Of a DNA stretch of 64,000 nucleotides, positions 25,762 to 34,430 are shown in pieces (position 1 is the stretch's first letter; every line of letters begins with the position of its first letter). The notes beneath the pieces are model-generated. The model was not told the DNA's origin and searched no databases. It saw only the letters and a list, made by a program, of their open reading frames with translations. Location of the stretch: NCBI RefSeq assembly GCF_000409775.1, contig NZ_KE332388.1:1023676-1087675 (forward strand). Reading direction: 5' to 3'. The position numbers and the translations under genes were made by a program. Origin of the DNA: Litchfieldella anticariensis FP35 = DSM 16096 (GTDB lineage: Bacteria; Pseudomonadota; Gammaproteobacteria; Pseudomonadales; Halomonadaceae).

Positions 25762-25825
25762 TCCGGCAGCAGTGGTGAATGAAACGTAACGCCTATGTAT
25801 CGGTAATGACTATAACAGAGGCTAT

Positions 25826-25860
25826 AAAAAGGCGGCACCACTGTCGTGGTACCGCCTTTT
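25826..25860 (-). terminator. Intrinsic terminator downstream of pit
   Basis: An 11-bp stem with one mismatch, GGCGGCACCAC / GTGGTACCGCC, and a TGTC loop. Five A residues precede it and four T residues follow, so it can act on both strands; on the minus strand it ends the pit transcript. Confidence 0.75.
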
Positions 25861-25963
25861 CGAGCTTCGAGCTTCGAGCTTCGAGCTTCGAGCTTCGAGC
25901 TTCGAGCTTCGAGCTTCGAGCTTCGAGCTTCGAGCTTCGAGCTTCGAGCTTCGAGCTTCGAGC
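25859..25963. repeat. Heptanucleotide tandem array, 15 copies
   Basis: Fifteen perfect copies of TTCGAGC (equivalently AGCTTCG), 105 bp, starting in the terminator's T-run. It has no spacers, so it is not CRISPR. Because seven is not a multiple of three it can be read as a repeating peptide in all frames, but no gene signals surround it. Confidence 0.95.
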
Positions 25964-26005
25964 AGGATTGTCGCTGGTCTCAGCTCATTGGCAAGCTATC
26001 CGCCT

Positions 26006-26044
26006 AGCCCGTAGCCCGTAGCCCGTAGCCCGTAGCCCGTAGCC
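26006..26044. repeat. Heptanucleotide tandem array, 5.6 copies
   Basis: Five perfect copies of AGCCCGT plus AGCC, ending 2 bp before the pit stop codon (26047-26049). It is a second heptamer species in the same gap. Confidence 0.95.
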
Positions 26045-26046
26045 AA

Positions 26047-27312
26047 TCAACCGAACATGCCTTTGAACATGAAAAAGAAAAGTATCGCCAACCCCGCACC
26101 GGCCGGGAGCGTGATCAGCCATGACATCACGATGGTACCGATCACACGCATGTTGAGTGCCGCCATACCGCGTGCCAGCCCCACGCCAAGCACCGCGCCG
26201 ACCAGGGTATGGGTAGTGGAGATCGGCAGCCCAGTGCCCGAGGCCAGCACCACGGTGGTGGCGGCAGCCAGCGTTGCAGCGAAACCACGACTGGGTGTCA
26301 ATTCGGTAATGCCGGTGCCCACGGTAGCGATGACCTTATGGCCATAAGTGACCAGGCCGACGACGATTCCACCACCACCCAGAACCAACACCCACCAGGG
26401 CACGAGTGCAGAAGTATCGACCAGGCCTTCGCTATAGACCACGCTGATGACCGCCGCCAGCGGCCCTACAGCGTTGGCGACATCGTTGGAGCCATGAGCG
26501 AAAGCCATGGCGCAGGCGGTGAACAGCATCAAGACACCGAAGACCCGCTCGACGCCACCAAAGCCGAAGGCATCGTCCTGGCGCTTCTCGGAGCTGATGC
26601 GTCTCTCGAGGAAACCTCCCAGCCCCATTATCAGGAGACCGAAGAGAATCGAGAGTAACGTGCTCTCACCAAAGCCCAGGTCGAAGCCAACGTGCTTGAG
26701 CCCCTTGTTCAGGGTCACCATGGCGACGATGAAACCGACCAGGAAGACATACATCGGCACATAGCGCTTTGCCGATGACACCGGATTACGACTCTCGAAA
26801 ATCAAATGCTGCACCGACTTGAACAGCATGAAGGCAATGGAGCCGGCCATCAGCGGCGATACCACCCAACTGGCGGCAATCTGACCGACCTTGGCCCAAC
26901 CCACGGCTTCCATACCCAGCCCCGCCATGGCAAAGCCGACAATGGCACCCACGATGGAATGGGTGGTCGATACCGGCCATCCACGCATGGAGGCAATCAG
27001 CAACCAGGTCGCGGCAGCCAGCAGCGAGGCCAGCATGCCATACACCAGCAACTGAGGGTCGCTCTCGAGCAGCTCGGGGTTGATGATCCCTTTGCGAATG
27101 GTCTCGGTCACCTGGCCACCGGCCAACCAGGCGCCCAGAAACTCGAAGATTACGGCGATGGCGATCGCCTGCTTGATGGTGATGGCCTTGGACCCCACCG
27201 AGGTGCCCATGGCGTTGGCCACGTCATTGGCCCCCACGCCCCAGGCCATGAAGAAACCGAAGGCACAAGCCAGGATGATGAATATGTCACCGTGTTGCGC
27301 AATGATCGACAT
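26047..27312 (-). CDS. pit: Low-affinity inorganic phosphate transporter (PiT family)
   Basis: 421-residue membrane protein with about ten helices and two PiT signature repeats: GVGANDVANAMGTSVGSKAI near residues 25-45 and AHGSNDVANAVGPLAAVISV near 270-290. Duplicated GLPISTTHT / WPVSTTHSIVG motifs occur in each half. It imports phosphate using H+ or Na+. It is directly downstream of a DUF47 (PhoU-like) gene, the usual PiT accessory. Two heptamer arrays and a terminator follow its stop. Confidence 0.93.
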   Translation of the reverse strand: MSIIAQHGDIFIILACAFGFFMAWGVGANDVANAMGTSVGSKAITIKQAIAIAVIFEFLGAWLAGGQVTETIRKGIINPELLESDPQLLVYGMLASLLAAATWLLIASMRGWPVSTTHSIVGAIVGFAMAGLGMEAVGWAKVGQIAASWVVSPLMAGSIAFMLFKSVQHLIFESRNPVSSAKRYVPMYVFLVGFIVAMVTLNKGLKHVGFDLGFGESTLLSILFGLLIMGLGGFLERRISSEKRQDDAFGFGGVERVFGVLMLFTACAMAFAHGSNDVANAVGPLAAVISVVYSEGLVDTSALVPWWVLVLGGGGIVVGLVTYGHKVIATVGTGITELTPSRGFAATLAAATTVVLASGTGLPISTTHTLVGAVLGVGLARGMAALNMRVIGTIVMSWLITLPAGAGLAILFFFMFKGMFG

Positions 27313-27357
27313 AGGGTAAGGATCCTATGTGGGTGTCGGGTTGAAGGCAGAAAACAG

Positions 27358-27381
27358 TAGCCCGCTGGAGTCAGCGGGCTA
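27358..27381 (-). terminator. Hairpin between DUF47 gene and pit
   Basis: Perfect 10-bp stem TAGCCCGCTG / CAGCGGGCTA with a 4-nt loop, 2 bp after the DUF47 stop codon. It lacks a T-run on the minus strand, so it may tune the DUF47:pit ratio by attenuation or mRNA processing. Confidence 0.4.
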
Positions 27382-27383
27382 GT

Positions 27384-28064
27384 TCATCGGGCGGTCAGGA
27401 TCTGCAGGCGACTGCCCACACGCTCGGCACGGTCGGACAGTTCGCCGACCCAGTCGATGATCTTGTAGAGAAAGATCACGTCCACCGGCGGCAACTCACC
27501 CTCCAGTTCGAACAGTTGGCGGCGAATCGCCACCTGCTGATCGTCGGTCTGGTGCTCGAGCACATGCAGTTCCCGGATCAGGTTCTGCATCACATCGGAG
27601 ACATTACGACCGAACCCGGATTCGAGCAGGTCCTTGAGTTCTTCCAGTGCCTTCCTGGCCTGGGCGACCGACGCCACCGCTGTGCGCAGGTAATCGCGCA
27701 TGGGCTGCACCAGGGGCTCGGGCATTTGCATGCGTCGCCCAAGCATGATGCCGGTGATGTCGCGAACCTTGTTGGCAATCTTGTCCTGCACGCTGATCAG
27801 ATCGAGCAGATCGGAGCGCGATACCGGCAGAAACAGAGTGCTGGGTAGGTTGAGGCGCAACTCGGTCTTAAGTTCATCGGCCTCGTGTTCGAGGCGGGTA
27901 ATGGTCTCTCGATGGCGGGCTGCAGCCTCCCAATCGCCGGCGAGTGCAGCCTCATAGAAGGGCAGCAACTCATCGGCACACTCATTGGCCTTGACGATAT
28001 GGGCCAGCAGTGGCTGGAATGGCGAGCGACCGAACATCGCCGAAAACGGATTGGTAGTTACCAT
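27384..28064 (-). CDS. DUF47/PhoU-like PiT accessory protein
   Basis: 226-residue all-helical protein of the DUF47 (TIGR00153) family. The opening TTNPFSAMFGRSPFQPLLAHI is typical, and it contains the PhoU-like acidic helices (ITRLEHEADELKTELRLNLP) that bind metals. The start at 28064 matches the family N-terminus; an in-frame start at 28127 would add a poorly conserved extension. It is upstream of pit in the same operon and probably regulates phosphate transport. Confidence 0.88.
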   Translation of the reverse strand: MVTTNPFSAMFGRSPFQPLLAHIVKANECADELLPFYEAALAGDWEAAARHRETITRLEHEADELKTELRLNLPSTLFLPVSRSDLLDLISVQDKIANKVRDITGIMLGRRMQMPEPLVQPMRDYLRTAVASVAQARKALEELKDLLESGFGRNVSDVMQNLIRELHVLEHQTDDQQVAIRRQLFELEGELPPVDVIFLYKIIDWVGELSDRAERVGSRLQILTAR

Positions 28065-28167
28065 AAGACGCTTATGTGCTTGGGAAATGGCGGCGCTTAG
28101 TATAGTGACTGAGTGCAGCGTCGTCATGGAAAATTCACCAAATCGTCATTAAAGAGGGTCATCACCC

Positions 28168-29043
28168 ATGAGCCAGGAAATCGAACTCAAGCTTGCCCTG
28201 GCCGGAACCGTTACCACACGGTTGGCCGATCACCCGTTGCTGGTGGAGCGCACGCCGACCACCAGCATGCTGGGCAACACCTATTACGATACTCCAGAGG
28301 CAGATCTCGAACGGGCCCGGATGGCGTTACGTATTCGCCGCACGCCGGGCGCCCGAGTACAGACTCTGAAGACCAGCGGTCAGGGTCGTGGTGGGCTGTC
28401 GATCCGTGGTGAGTGGGAATGGCCCATCGACGGCGATGAACTCGATCTCAAGGGGTTGGCCGAATTGCCGCCCATGCAGGATATTCCTTCTGGGACACTG
28501 GTTCGCCTGGCACCACGCTTCGTTACCGATTTCCAGCGCCACACCTGGATGCTCGAGATGGCGGGCAGTCATGTCGAACTGGCCCTGGACCAAGGCGAGA
28601 TTCGCGCCGGGGAGCGGCGCGCAGCAATCAACGAGTTGGAACTGGAGCTCAAGGAAGGGACCAACGACGCCTTGTGGCAACTGGCTGAGCGGCTTGCCGA
28701 ATGGGTCCCTTTGCGGCCCGCCAATACCAGCAAGGCGGCTCGTGGCACGGCGCTGTTGGCAGGGCGTTGGCCCCTGGAGCGGCCAAGTTCCGTCACGGAG
28801 TATGTCGAATACGTCATCGCTGCCCTCGACGCCTACACCGACAGCAACGAGAACCATTTCAAGACCAAGGCATGTCAGGCTCTGACGGACTTGGCCTCCT
28901 TGAGCAATGACCAGATCTCCCCACACAGTCGCAACTTGGCTGAAAGCCTAGCAACCCAACTGGCGAAGGCCGACTGGTTGACCCTGACATTTGGCCAGGA
29001 ATTCCTGGCCTTGATCCGGGCTACGACGAAGGACGCGGCATGA
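28168..29043 (+). CDS. CYTH-domain inorganic triphosphatase
   Basis: 291-residue protein. The CYTH tunnel domain (about 1-200) begins with the EIELKL motif and has alternating charged beta strands (MALRIRRTP, VQTLKTSGQGRGGLSIRGEW, NELELELKEG). The C-terminal 90 residues are helical, where E. coli YgiF carries a much longer CHAD domain of over 200 residues, so this is a short variant. It likely hydrolyses triphosphate. It overlaps the downstream channel gene by 4 bp (ATGA). Confidence 0.85.
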   Translation: MSQEIELKLALAGTVTTRLADHPLLVERTPTTSMLGNTYYDTPEADLERARMALRIRRTPGARVQTLKTSGQGRGGLSIRGEWEWPIDGDELDLKGLAELPPMQDIPSGTLVRLAPRFVTDFQRHTWMLEMAGSHVELALDQGEIRAGERRAAINELELELKEGTNDALWQLAERLAEWVPLRPANTSKAARGTALLAGRWPLERPSSVTEYVEYVIAALDAYTDSNENHFKTKACQALTDLASLSNDQISPHSRNLAESLATQLAKADWLTLTFGQEFLALIRATTKDAA

Positions 29044-29963
29044 CCCATCGATATCGAACTCAGGAAAATGACATGTCGTCACACTTGAAGCCTGCTAGAG
29101 AAGGTCTGCGAACCCGTATCTTCCAGGTCATCTTCGAGTCCGACACTCTGTTGGGCAAAGGCTTCGATGTTGCCCTTATCGTGGCGATCCTGGCCAGTGT
29201 CATCGTGGTGTTACTAGACAGCGTGGCCGCTTTTCGAACGCAATACGGAACCTGGTTCTATTGGCTGGAATGGGGCTTCACCCTGGCCTTCACGCTCGAG
29301 CTGGCCGTGCGCCTGTACTGCCTGGAGCGACCATTCTGGTACCTGAGGAGTTTCTACGGCATCGTCGACGTGATCGCCATTCTGCCCACCTGGCTAATGC
29401 TACTCATCCCTGGTGCGCAGTCGTTGGTGGTGGTACGCCTGCTGCGAGTATTGCGCATCTTTCGTGTACTACGCCTGATGCAGTTCGTCGGCGAAGGACG
29501 CCTGTTGCTCGATGCCCTCAAACGCAGCATGCGTCAGATCTTCCTGTTCTTCTTCAGCATTTTCATGCTGGTGACCATCTTTGCCTCGGTGATGTACCTG
29601 ATCGAGTCACCAGAGGCTGGTTTTACCAGCATCCCGCAGTCCATCTACTGGGCCATCGTCAGCCTGACCACGGTAGGCTACGGCGATGTCGTCCCCGTCA
29701 CGCCGCTGGGCCAGGCCATCACCGTGATACTGATGCTCATCGGCTATTCGATCATTGCCGTACCCACGGGGGTGTTCTCAGCGCAAGTGATCCGCTCGAT
29801 CCGCGAGGAGCGCTACTCCGACGAGGCCTGCCCAGGATGCGGTCACGAGCACCATGAAAAACGCGCGAAATACTGCCTGCTGTGCGGTACCTGGCTTGAC
29901 GAGGAAACCTCTGACCCTCGGGCATCCGAGATGGGTAGTGACGCCCCTGGCTCGACAAGCTAG
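29040..29963 (+). CDS. Voltage-gated potassium-type ion channel with C-terminal zinc ribbon
   Basis: 307-residue six-helix channel. The S4 sensor has regularly spaced arginines (VVRLLRVLRIFRVLRLMQF, about 130-150), and the pore loop has the K+ filter TTVGYGD (about 220). After S6 comes a cytoplasmic four-cysteine ribbon, CPGCGHEHHEKRAKYCLLCG, near residues 265-284. The start overlaps the CYTH stop with AAGGA upstream; an in-frame ATG at 29073 also has AGGA and is an alternative. It probably conducts K+; the zinc ribbon may sense metal or mediate assembly. Confidence 0.85.
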   Translation: MTHRYRTQENDMSSHLKPAREGLRTRIFQVIFESDTLLGKGFDVALIVAILASVIVVLLDSVAAFRTQYGTWFYWLEWGFTLAFTLELAVRLYCLERPFWYLRSFYGIVDVIAILPTWLMLLIPGAQSLVVVRLLRVLRIFRVLRLMQFVGEGRLLLDALKRSMRQIFLFFFSIFMLVTIFASVMYLIESPEAGFTSIPQSIYWAIVSLTTVGYGDVVPVTPLGQAITVILMLIGYSIIAVPTGVFSAQVIRSIREERYSDEACPGCGHEHHEKRAKYCLLCGTWLDEETSDPRASEMGSDAPGSTS

Positions 29964-29968
29964 TGCGA

Positions 29969-30592
29969 TCAGGCCTGAAATGGCACCACGTCGCCTCGCC
30001 CTTCCCGCACGATGATCGGCGGCAGGTCACGCAGGTCGATGACGCTGGTGGGTTCCAGGTGGCAGGCACCACCATCGATGATCAGATCCAGGTGGGCGCC
30101 GAATCGGTGACGAATCTCCTCGGGGTCGGTCATCGGCAGTTCCTCGCCATTCGGGATCAAGGTCACGCTCATCAGCGGTTCGCCAAGTTCCTTGAGCAAG
30201 GCATGCGTAATGGGGTGATCCGGAACCCGTACGCCGATGGAACGGCGCTTGGGATGCAGCAACAAGCGCGGCACTTCGGTAGTGGCGTTGAGGATGAAGG
30301 TATAGGGGCCCGGCGTGTGAGTCTTCAGCAAGCGGAAGACGGCGTTGTCGACCTTGGCATAGGTACCGATCTCGGAAAGGTCCGAGCACACCAGCGTGAA
30401 GTTGTGACGGTCATCCAACGAGCGCAACCATTTGATCTTCTCGATCGCCTTCTTTTCCCCTAGATAGCAGCCCAAGGCGTAACCGGAATCGGTGGGATAG
30501 GCGATCACTCCCCCTTGGCGAATGATGGCAATGGCTTGGTCGATCAGGCGCTTCTGAGGATTTTCGGGGTGCATCTGGAAGAATTGCGTCAT
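29969..30592 (-). CDS. yciO: YciO-type YrdC/Sua5-family protein
   Basis: 207-residue YrdC-fold protein. Family motifs are IIRQGGVIAYPTDSGYALGC (about 19-38), the KRRSIGVRVPDH segment and a C-terminal VIDLRDLPPIIVREGRGD. AAGGAG upstream supports the start at 30592. YciO is a paralogue of threonylcarbamoyl-AMP synthase used in t6A tRNA modification; whether this copy has that activity is uncertain. It lies next to RNase AM and yciI, a grouping common in gammaproteobacteria. Confidence 0.88.
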   Translation of the reverse strand: MTQFFQMHPENPQKRLIDQAIAIIRQGGVIAYPTDSGYALGCYLGEKKAIEKIKWLRSLDDRHNFTLVCSDLSEIGTYAKVDNAVFRLLKTHTPGPYTFILNATTEVPRLLLHPKRRSIGVRVPDHPITHALLKELGEPLMSVTLIPNGEELPMTDPEEIRHRFGAHLDLIIDGGACHLEPTSVIDLRDLPPIIVREGRGDVVPFQA

Positions 30593-30665
30593 TGTCGGGT
30601 CTCTCCTTGGCGACTCTGAAACGGACAAAACGGATTAGCCCTGCCATTACTTCGTATCAGCCAGC

Positions 30666-31571
30666 CTAGTCTAGGCTGGCTGCAAATGTGACCATCCGAG
30701 GGTGCGTCCACACCGGTGCCACCGCGGTGCGCGGTATGGGGCTCATGGTACCTGGTGCCAAGGGGCCACCCGGAAAGTGGAAATCGCTACCCAACGAACC
30801 GTATAGGCCCCGCTCATCGAGTTGACGCGCCAGATCACGCGTCACATCAGGATTCTGGAACCCACTGACCAGTTCGGCGGCCTCACCACCGGCTTCACGG
30901 AAGGCATCGAGCAGCAGGCCCCGCTTGCGCCGGGTCATACCATAGCGCAGTGGATGCGCCAATACGGCGACGCCACCCGACGCGACAATCCATTCCACCA
31001 CCTCGGAAAGGTATGGCCAATGCGCCTTGACGTCGCCAGGCTTTCCACTCCCCAGATGCTTCTTGAAAGCCGTGGCGATGTCCGGCACCAAGCCGGCAGC
31101 CACCATCGCCCGCGCGAAATCCGGTCGCCCCAACGGGCGCAGTTCCCCAGCTTGCTCTCGCGCTCGAGTCAGCGCATCCGCCAACCCTAGCTTTTCGAGA
31201 CGCGCGGCGATATCTTCGGCACGCGCCTCGCGAGCACGTGCCTGGAACTCAAGTCCCGAAGCCAACGAGCCCCGGACTCCCACCGGTAGCAAGCCTACCA
31301 CATGGATATTGACGCCCCGCCACTGTGACGACAGCTCCGTAGCCGGCAGTAGACGGATACCCAGCGCTGCGGCGGCCTTTGCTGCGGCCTCGACACCGGC
31401 CACGGTGTCATGATCGGTGAGCGCCATGCAATTCACCCCCTTCCGGTGACAAAGCGCCACCAACTCGTCAGGCGACAAAGCGCCATCAGAGGCCGTGGAA
31501 TGCATGTGAAAGTCGATTCCCTGGCTCTCGGCCAGGCTGGCGGGCAATGCAGAAGGTGCGGTCATTGGCAT
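30666..31571 (-). CDS. rnm: PHP-domain 5'-3' exoribonuclease (RNase AM / YciV)
   Basis: 301-residue PHP-domain enzyme. Metal ligands appear in order: [13 protein letters not shown] (about 20-32), [34 protein letters not shown] and [12 protein letters not shown] near the C-terminus. In E. coli the orthologue trims 5-prime ends of rRNA and degrades short RNAs. Gene order rnm-yciO and nearby yciI matches other gammaproteobacteria. Confidence 0.9.
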   Translation of the reverse strand: MPMTAPSALPASLAESQGIDFHMHSTASDGALSPDELVALCHRKGVNCMALTDHDTVAGVEAAAKAAAALGIRLLPATELSSQWRGVNIHVVGLLPVGVRGSLASGLEFQARAREARAEDIAARLEKLGLADALTRAREQAGELRPLGRPDFARAMVAAGLVPDIATAFKKHLGSGKPGDVKAHWPYLSEVVEWIVASGGVAVLAHPLRYGMTRRKRGLLLDAFREAGGEAAELVSGFQNPDVTRDLARQLDERGLYGSLGSDFHFPGGPLAPGTMSPIPRTAVAPVWTHPRMVTFAASLD

Positions 31572-31694
31572 GACGCCGGCAAGCGTCTTTGTCAGAATAG
31601 GTTCACCATGGTGCGTGACCCACGCCTAACGGTCAATCCCGGGCCGGCGAGGCTCCACCCCATGGGTCTCATCATCACGCGAGGAAGCTTTACG

Positions 31695-31994
31695 ATGCTC
31701 TATGCGATCATCAGCGAAGATGTAAAGAACAGCCTGGAAAGACGGATGGCCGCACGTCCCGATCACTTGGCACGCTTGGAGAAGCTACGCGACGAGGGCC
31801 GCTTGGTCCTGGCCGGCCCACACCCGGCCATCGATGCCGAAAACCCGGGTGAGGCCGGTTTCAGCGGCAGCCTGGTGGTCGCCGAATTCGACGACCTGAA
31901 CAGTGCCCAGGCATGGGCCGATGCCGACCCCTTCGTGATTGCCGGTGTTTACGCAAAGGTGACGGTGAAGCCGTTCAAGAAAGTCCTTCCCTGA
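31695..31994 (+). CDS. yciI: YciI family protein
   Basis: 99-residue YciI-like protein of ferredoxin-like fold. It begins [20 protein letters not shown] and contains the conserved [20 protein letters not shown]; the active-site-like histidine (RPDH) and the [14 protein letters not shown] segment are present. The ATG at 31695 has GAGGAA upstream. Function is unresolved in the family (possible hydrolase or binding protein). Inverted-repeat DNA follows. Confidence 0.9.
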   Translation: MLYAIISEDVKNSLERRMAARPDHLARLEKLRDEGRLVLAGPHPAIDAENPGEAGFSGSLVVAEFDDLNSAQAWADADPFVIAGVYAKVTVKPFKKVLP

Positions 31995-32007
31995 CAGTTA
32001 GGAGCGA

Positions 32008-32055
32008 AGCTTCGTCTGAAAAGTCGCCAAGTGTAAGTATTTTTCAGATGGAGCT
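32008..32055. repeat. Imperfect inverted repeat after yciI
   Basis: AGCTTCGTCTGAAAA (32008-32022) pairs with TTTTTCAGATGGAGCT (32040-32055), sharing an exact TCTGAAAA core. It could form a hairpin after yciI or be a small repeat unit. Confidence 0.5.
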
Positions 32056-32056
32056 T

Positions 32057-32217
32057 AGGGAAGCACTGAAGAAATCGACGAACGGCATCAAGCGCAAGGC
32101 GCCCGGAGCACAAGAACCGGAGCCTATGGGGTTATAGGTGAGGATCTGCCGGTCCGACGCTTCGGCACCGCGCAACGCAGCGATTGAGGCGTGCAGGCAT
32201 TTATTCAGTGTTTCTCT
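32057..32217. mobile_element. MITE-like element, 161 bp
   Basis: Terminal inverted repeats of 19 bp match at 16 positions: left AGGGAAGCACTGAAGAAAT (32057-32075) and right, read inward, AGAGAAACACTGAATAAAT. The interior has no coding frame. No clear target-site duplication is visible. This fits a non-autonomous element mobilised by an unseen transposase. Confidence 0.5.
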
Positions 32218-32358
32218 TGTTTTCCACAGGCGGTTTTACACACCCTCTGTGGAAAACTCTGTTGAAAGAGCGCGGACGCCTTGCGCCAGGCGTGATTACC
32301 TGGCGCTTTGTGCTCGTCGGCCATTTTTTGACCAGTTCTTGATCCATCGGAGACCCCT

Positions 32359-34383
32359 TTGGCAGCCTCGCCCGAACGCCCCGCTCAGTTACCGGAACTG
32401 ACCGCCCTGCCTCAAGCCCATCTCGACTGGCGCCGGGACGATACCGATCTGGAAGCGCCTCACTCCACGGCCTTCGATGATGTCTACTTCTCGCGTCACG
32501 ATGGCCGTGCCGAGACCAAGCACGTGTTCATCGAGGCCAACGATCTCCCACGGCGTTTCGCCGACTGGCAAGCGTCACGCCCCTTCGTGATCGGTGAGAC
32601 CGGCTTCGGCACTGGGCTAAACATGCTCTGTGCGTGGTCTTGTTTCGATCGGCATGCCCCCCCTTCGGCCCGACTGCACCTGGTATCGACTGAGATGTTT
32701 CCGCTGACCCAGGAGGATCTGGTGCGGGCACTTGCCATCTGGCCGGATCTCATCGCTCGGGCTCAGCGCCTGATCGAGCAGTGGCCCGAGCCCATAACGG
32801 GCGTACATCGCCTGTGGCTCGACGAGCGGGTAACGTTAGACCTGCACTTCGGTGACAGCGCCGAACGCCTGGCCCATCTCGACGGACGCGTGGATGCCTG
32901 GTTCCTGGATGGCTTCGCGCCAGCCAAGAATCCTGACATGTGGCAGCCGGCGCTGTTCGAGGCCATGGCAAGGATTAGCCGCCCGGGAACGACCTTCGCC
33001 ACCTTTACCTGCGCCGGAACGGTCAAGCGCGGGCTCAAGGCCGCTGGCTTCACTTGGCGCAAGGTGTCCGGTTACGGGCGTAAGCGCGAAATGCTCGCCG
33101 GGGAGATCACCACACCTCTGGAAGACGATACGCGCCGAAGCACGCCCTGGTTCATTCCTCCCGCTCCTCGCCCGACGCGGCACGTGGCGGTGATCGGTGC
33201 CGGCCTGGCCGGTACCAGCGTAGCCGCCGCCTTGGCACGACGCGGTATCCGGGTAACGCTGCTCGACCGCCAAGGCCCTGGCGTCGGTGCCTCGGGCAAT
33301 CGTCAAGGCACGCTCTACGTCAAGCTGGCGGTGCAACCCAACCTGCACAGCCGGCTCTATCTGGCCGGGCTACTGCATAGCCGGCGCTGGTTGGCAACGC
33401 TCGATCCCGAGCGTCGACTATGGCAAGACTGCGGTGTGCTGCAACTGGCCATGAGCGATAAGGAAGCCACCCGTCAGGCGCGTTTTCTCGGCCATCATCG
33501 GCTCCCCAAGCGTGTGGTCGAAGGAGTGGATGCCAAAGGTGCCAGCCAGCGCGCCGGAATCGCGCTGGATCATGGCGGACTCGATTATCCCCAGGCAGGT
33601 TGGGTGCGACCCGCCGTGCTCTGCGAACGGCTTGCCACTACCCCTGGCATTCATTTGCGTCAGGCTGAGGTCGTGGCGCTGGAAGCCAAGCAAACGGGTT
33701 GGTCGCTGCAGTTGAAAGAAGGTGAGACGCTCTCGGCCGATCAGGTGGTGATCGCCACGGCCGAACTCGCCAACCGTTTCGTCCAGACAGCAGCGTTGCC
33801 ACTACAGCCGATCCGCGGCCAAGTCTCGACACTGCCCATGCCACCGGGCATACCCAAGCTTCAACGCGTCATCTGTGCCGGCGGCTATGTCCCTCCGGTG
33901 CTTGACGGCGAGCTCACCTTCGGCGCCACCTTTACACCCCACGATACCGCTACCGAGATGCGAGAAGCCGACCATGCTGACAACCTGGAAGAACTGGAAC
34001 GTACGCTACCCGGGTTCGTGCAGGCCCTGCGCCAGGCCGGGGCCGAACTCGATCCTGCCAAGCTAGGTGGGCGCGCTGCCGTGCGAGCCGCCAGCCCCGA
34101 CAAGACCCCCTATGCCGGCCCGGTACCCGATGCCAAACGCTGGCAAGCCGACTACGCGAGCCTGGCCAAGGACGCCAAACGCATTCCACCCACCCCAGGC
34201 ACTCATCACCCGGGGCTGTGGATCAGTGCCGCGCATGGTTCTCGGGGGCTGGCCAGCGCTCCGTTATGCGCGGAGCTGATCGCCTCACGGATCTGCGATG
34301 AGCCGCTGCCACTGGAGCGCGAGTTGGCCGATCACCTGCACCCGGGGCGGCGGATCATCAGCGAGCTGATCCGTGGGAATTAG
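32359..34383 (+). CDS. mnmC: Bifunctional tRNA 5-methylaminomethyl-2-thiouridine biosynthesis protein MnmC
   Basis: 674-residue two-domain enzyme. The N-terminal methyltransferase domain (about 1-245) has the SAM site FVIGETGFGTGLNML and DAWFLDGFAPAKNPDMW. The C-terminal FAD oxidoreductase (about 270-660) has VAVIGAGLAGTSVAAALARR and GASGNRQGTLYVKL. It removes the carboxymethyl group from cmnm5s2U34 and methylates the product to mnm5s2U34. The TTG start at 32359 has a GGAG-type site upstream. It is a single gene between repeat-rich gaps. Confidence 0.93.
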   Translation: MAASPERPAQLPELTALPQAHLDWRRDDTDLEAPHSTAFDDVYFSRHDGRAETKHVFIEANDLPRRFADWQASRPFVIGETGFGTGLNMLCAWSCFDRHAPPSARLHLVSTEMFPLTQEDLVRALAIWPDLIARAQRLIEQWPEPITGVHRLWLDERVTLDLHFGDSAERLAHLDGRVDAWFLDGFAPAKNPDMWQPALFEAMARISRPGTTFATFTCAGTVKRGLKAAGFTWRKVSGYGRKREMLAGEITTPLEDDTRRSTPWFIPPAPRPTRHVAVIGAGLAGTSVAAALARRGIRVTLLDRQGPGVGASGNRQGTLYVKLAVQPNLHSRLYLAGLLHSRRWLATLDPERRLWQDCGVLQLAMSDKEATRQARFLGHHRLPKRVVEGVDAKGASQRAGIALDHGGLDYPQAGWVRPAVLCERLATTPGIHLRQAEVVALEAKQTGWSLQLKEGETLSADQVVIATAELANRFVQTAALPLQPIRGQVSTLPMPPGIPKLQRVICAGGYVPPVLDGELTFGATFTPHDTATEMREADHADNLEELERTLPGFVQALRQAGAELDPAKLGGRAAVRAASPDKTPYAGPVPDAKRWQADYASLAKDAKRIPPTPGTHHPGLWISAAHGSRGLASAPLCAELIASRICDEPLPLERELADHLHPGRRIISELIRGN

Positions 34384-34430
34384 AACTCCTTTCAGAACCA
34401 CATCAATGAAGTGGGCTGTTCCGGGGGCAA

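Larger units (their letters stand above)
31995..32358. other. 364-bp gap between yciI and mnmC, repeat-rich
   Basis: No gene is seen. It contains an imperfect inverted repeat (32008-32055), a MITE-like element (32057-32217), a 10-bp hairpin TTTTCCACAG / CTGTGGAAAA (32220-32256) and a terminator-like hairpin GCGCCAGG / CCTGGCGC (32283-32306). Confidence 0.7.

Noticed and set aside
25779-26021. Plus-strand frame encoding a repeated FELRASS peptide
   Set aside because: It is simply the heptamer array read in frame; there is no ribosome-binding site, and it crosses a terminator and non-coding DNA.
25859-26044. Short-repeat region considered as a CRISPR array
   Set aside because: Units are contiguous 7-mers with no spacers and no cas genes nearby.
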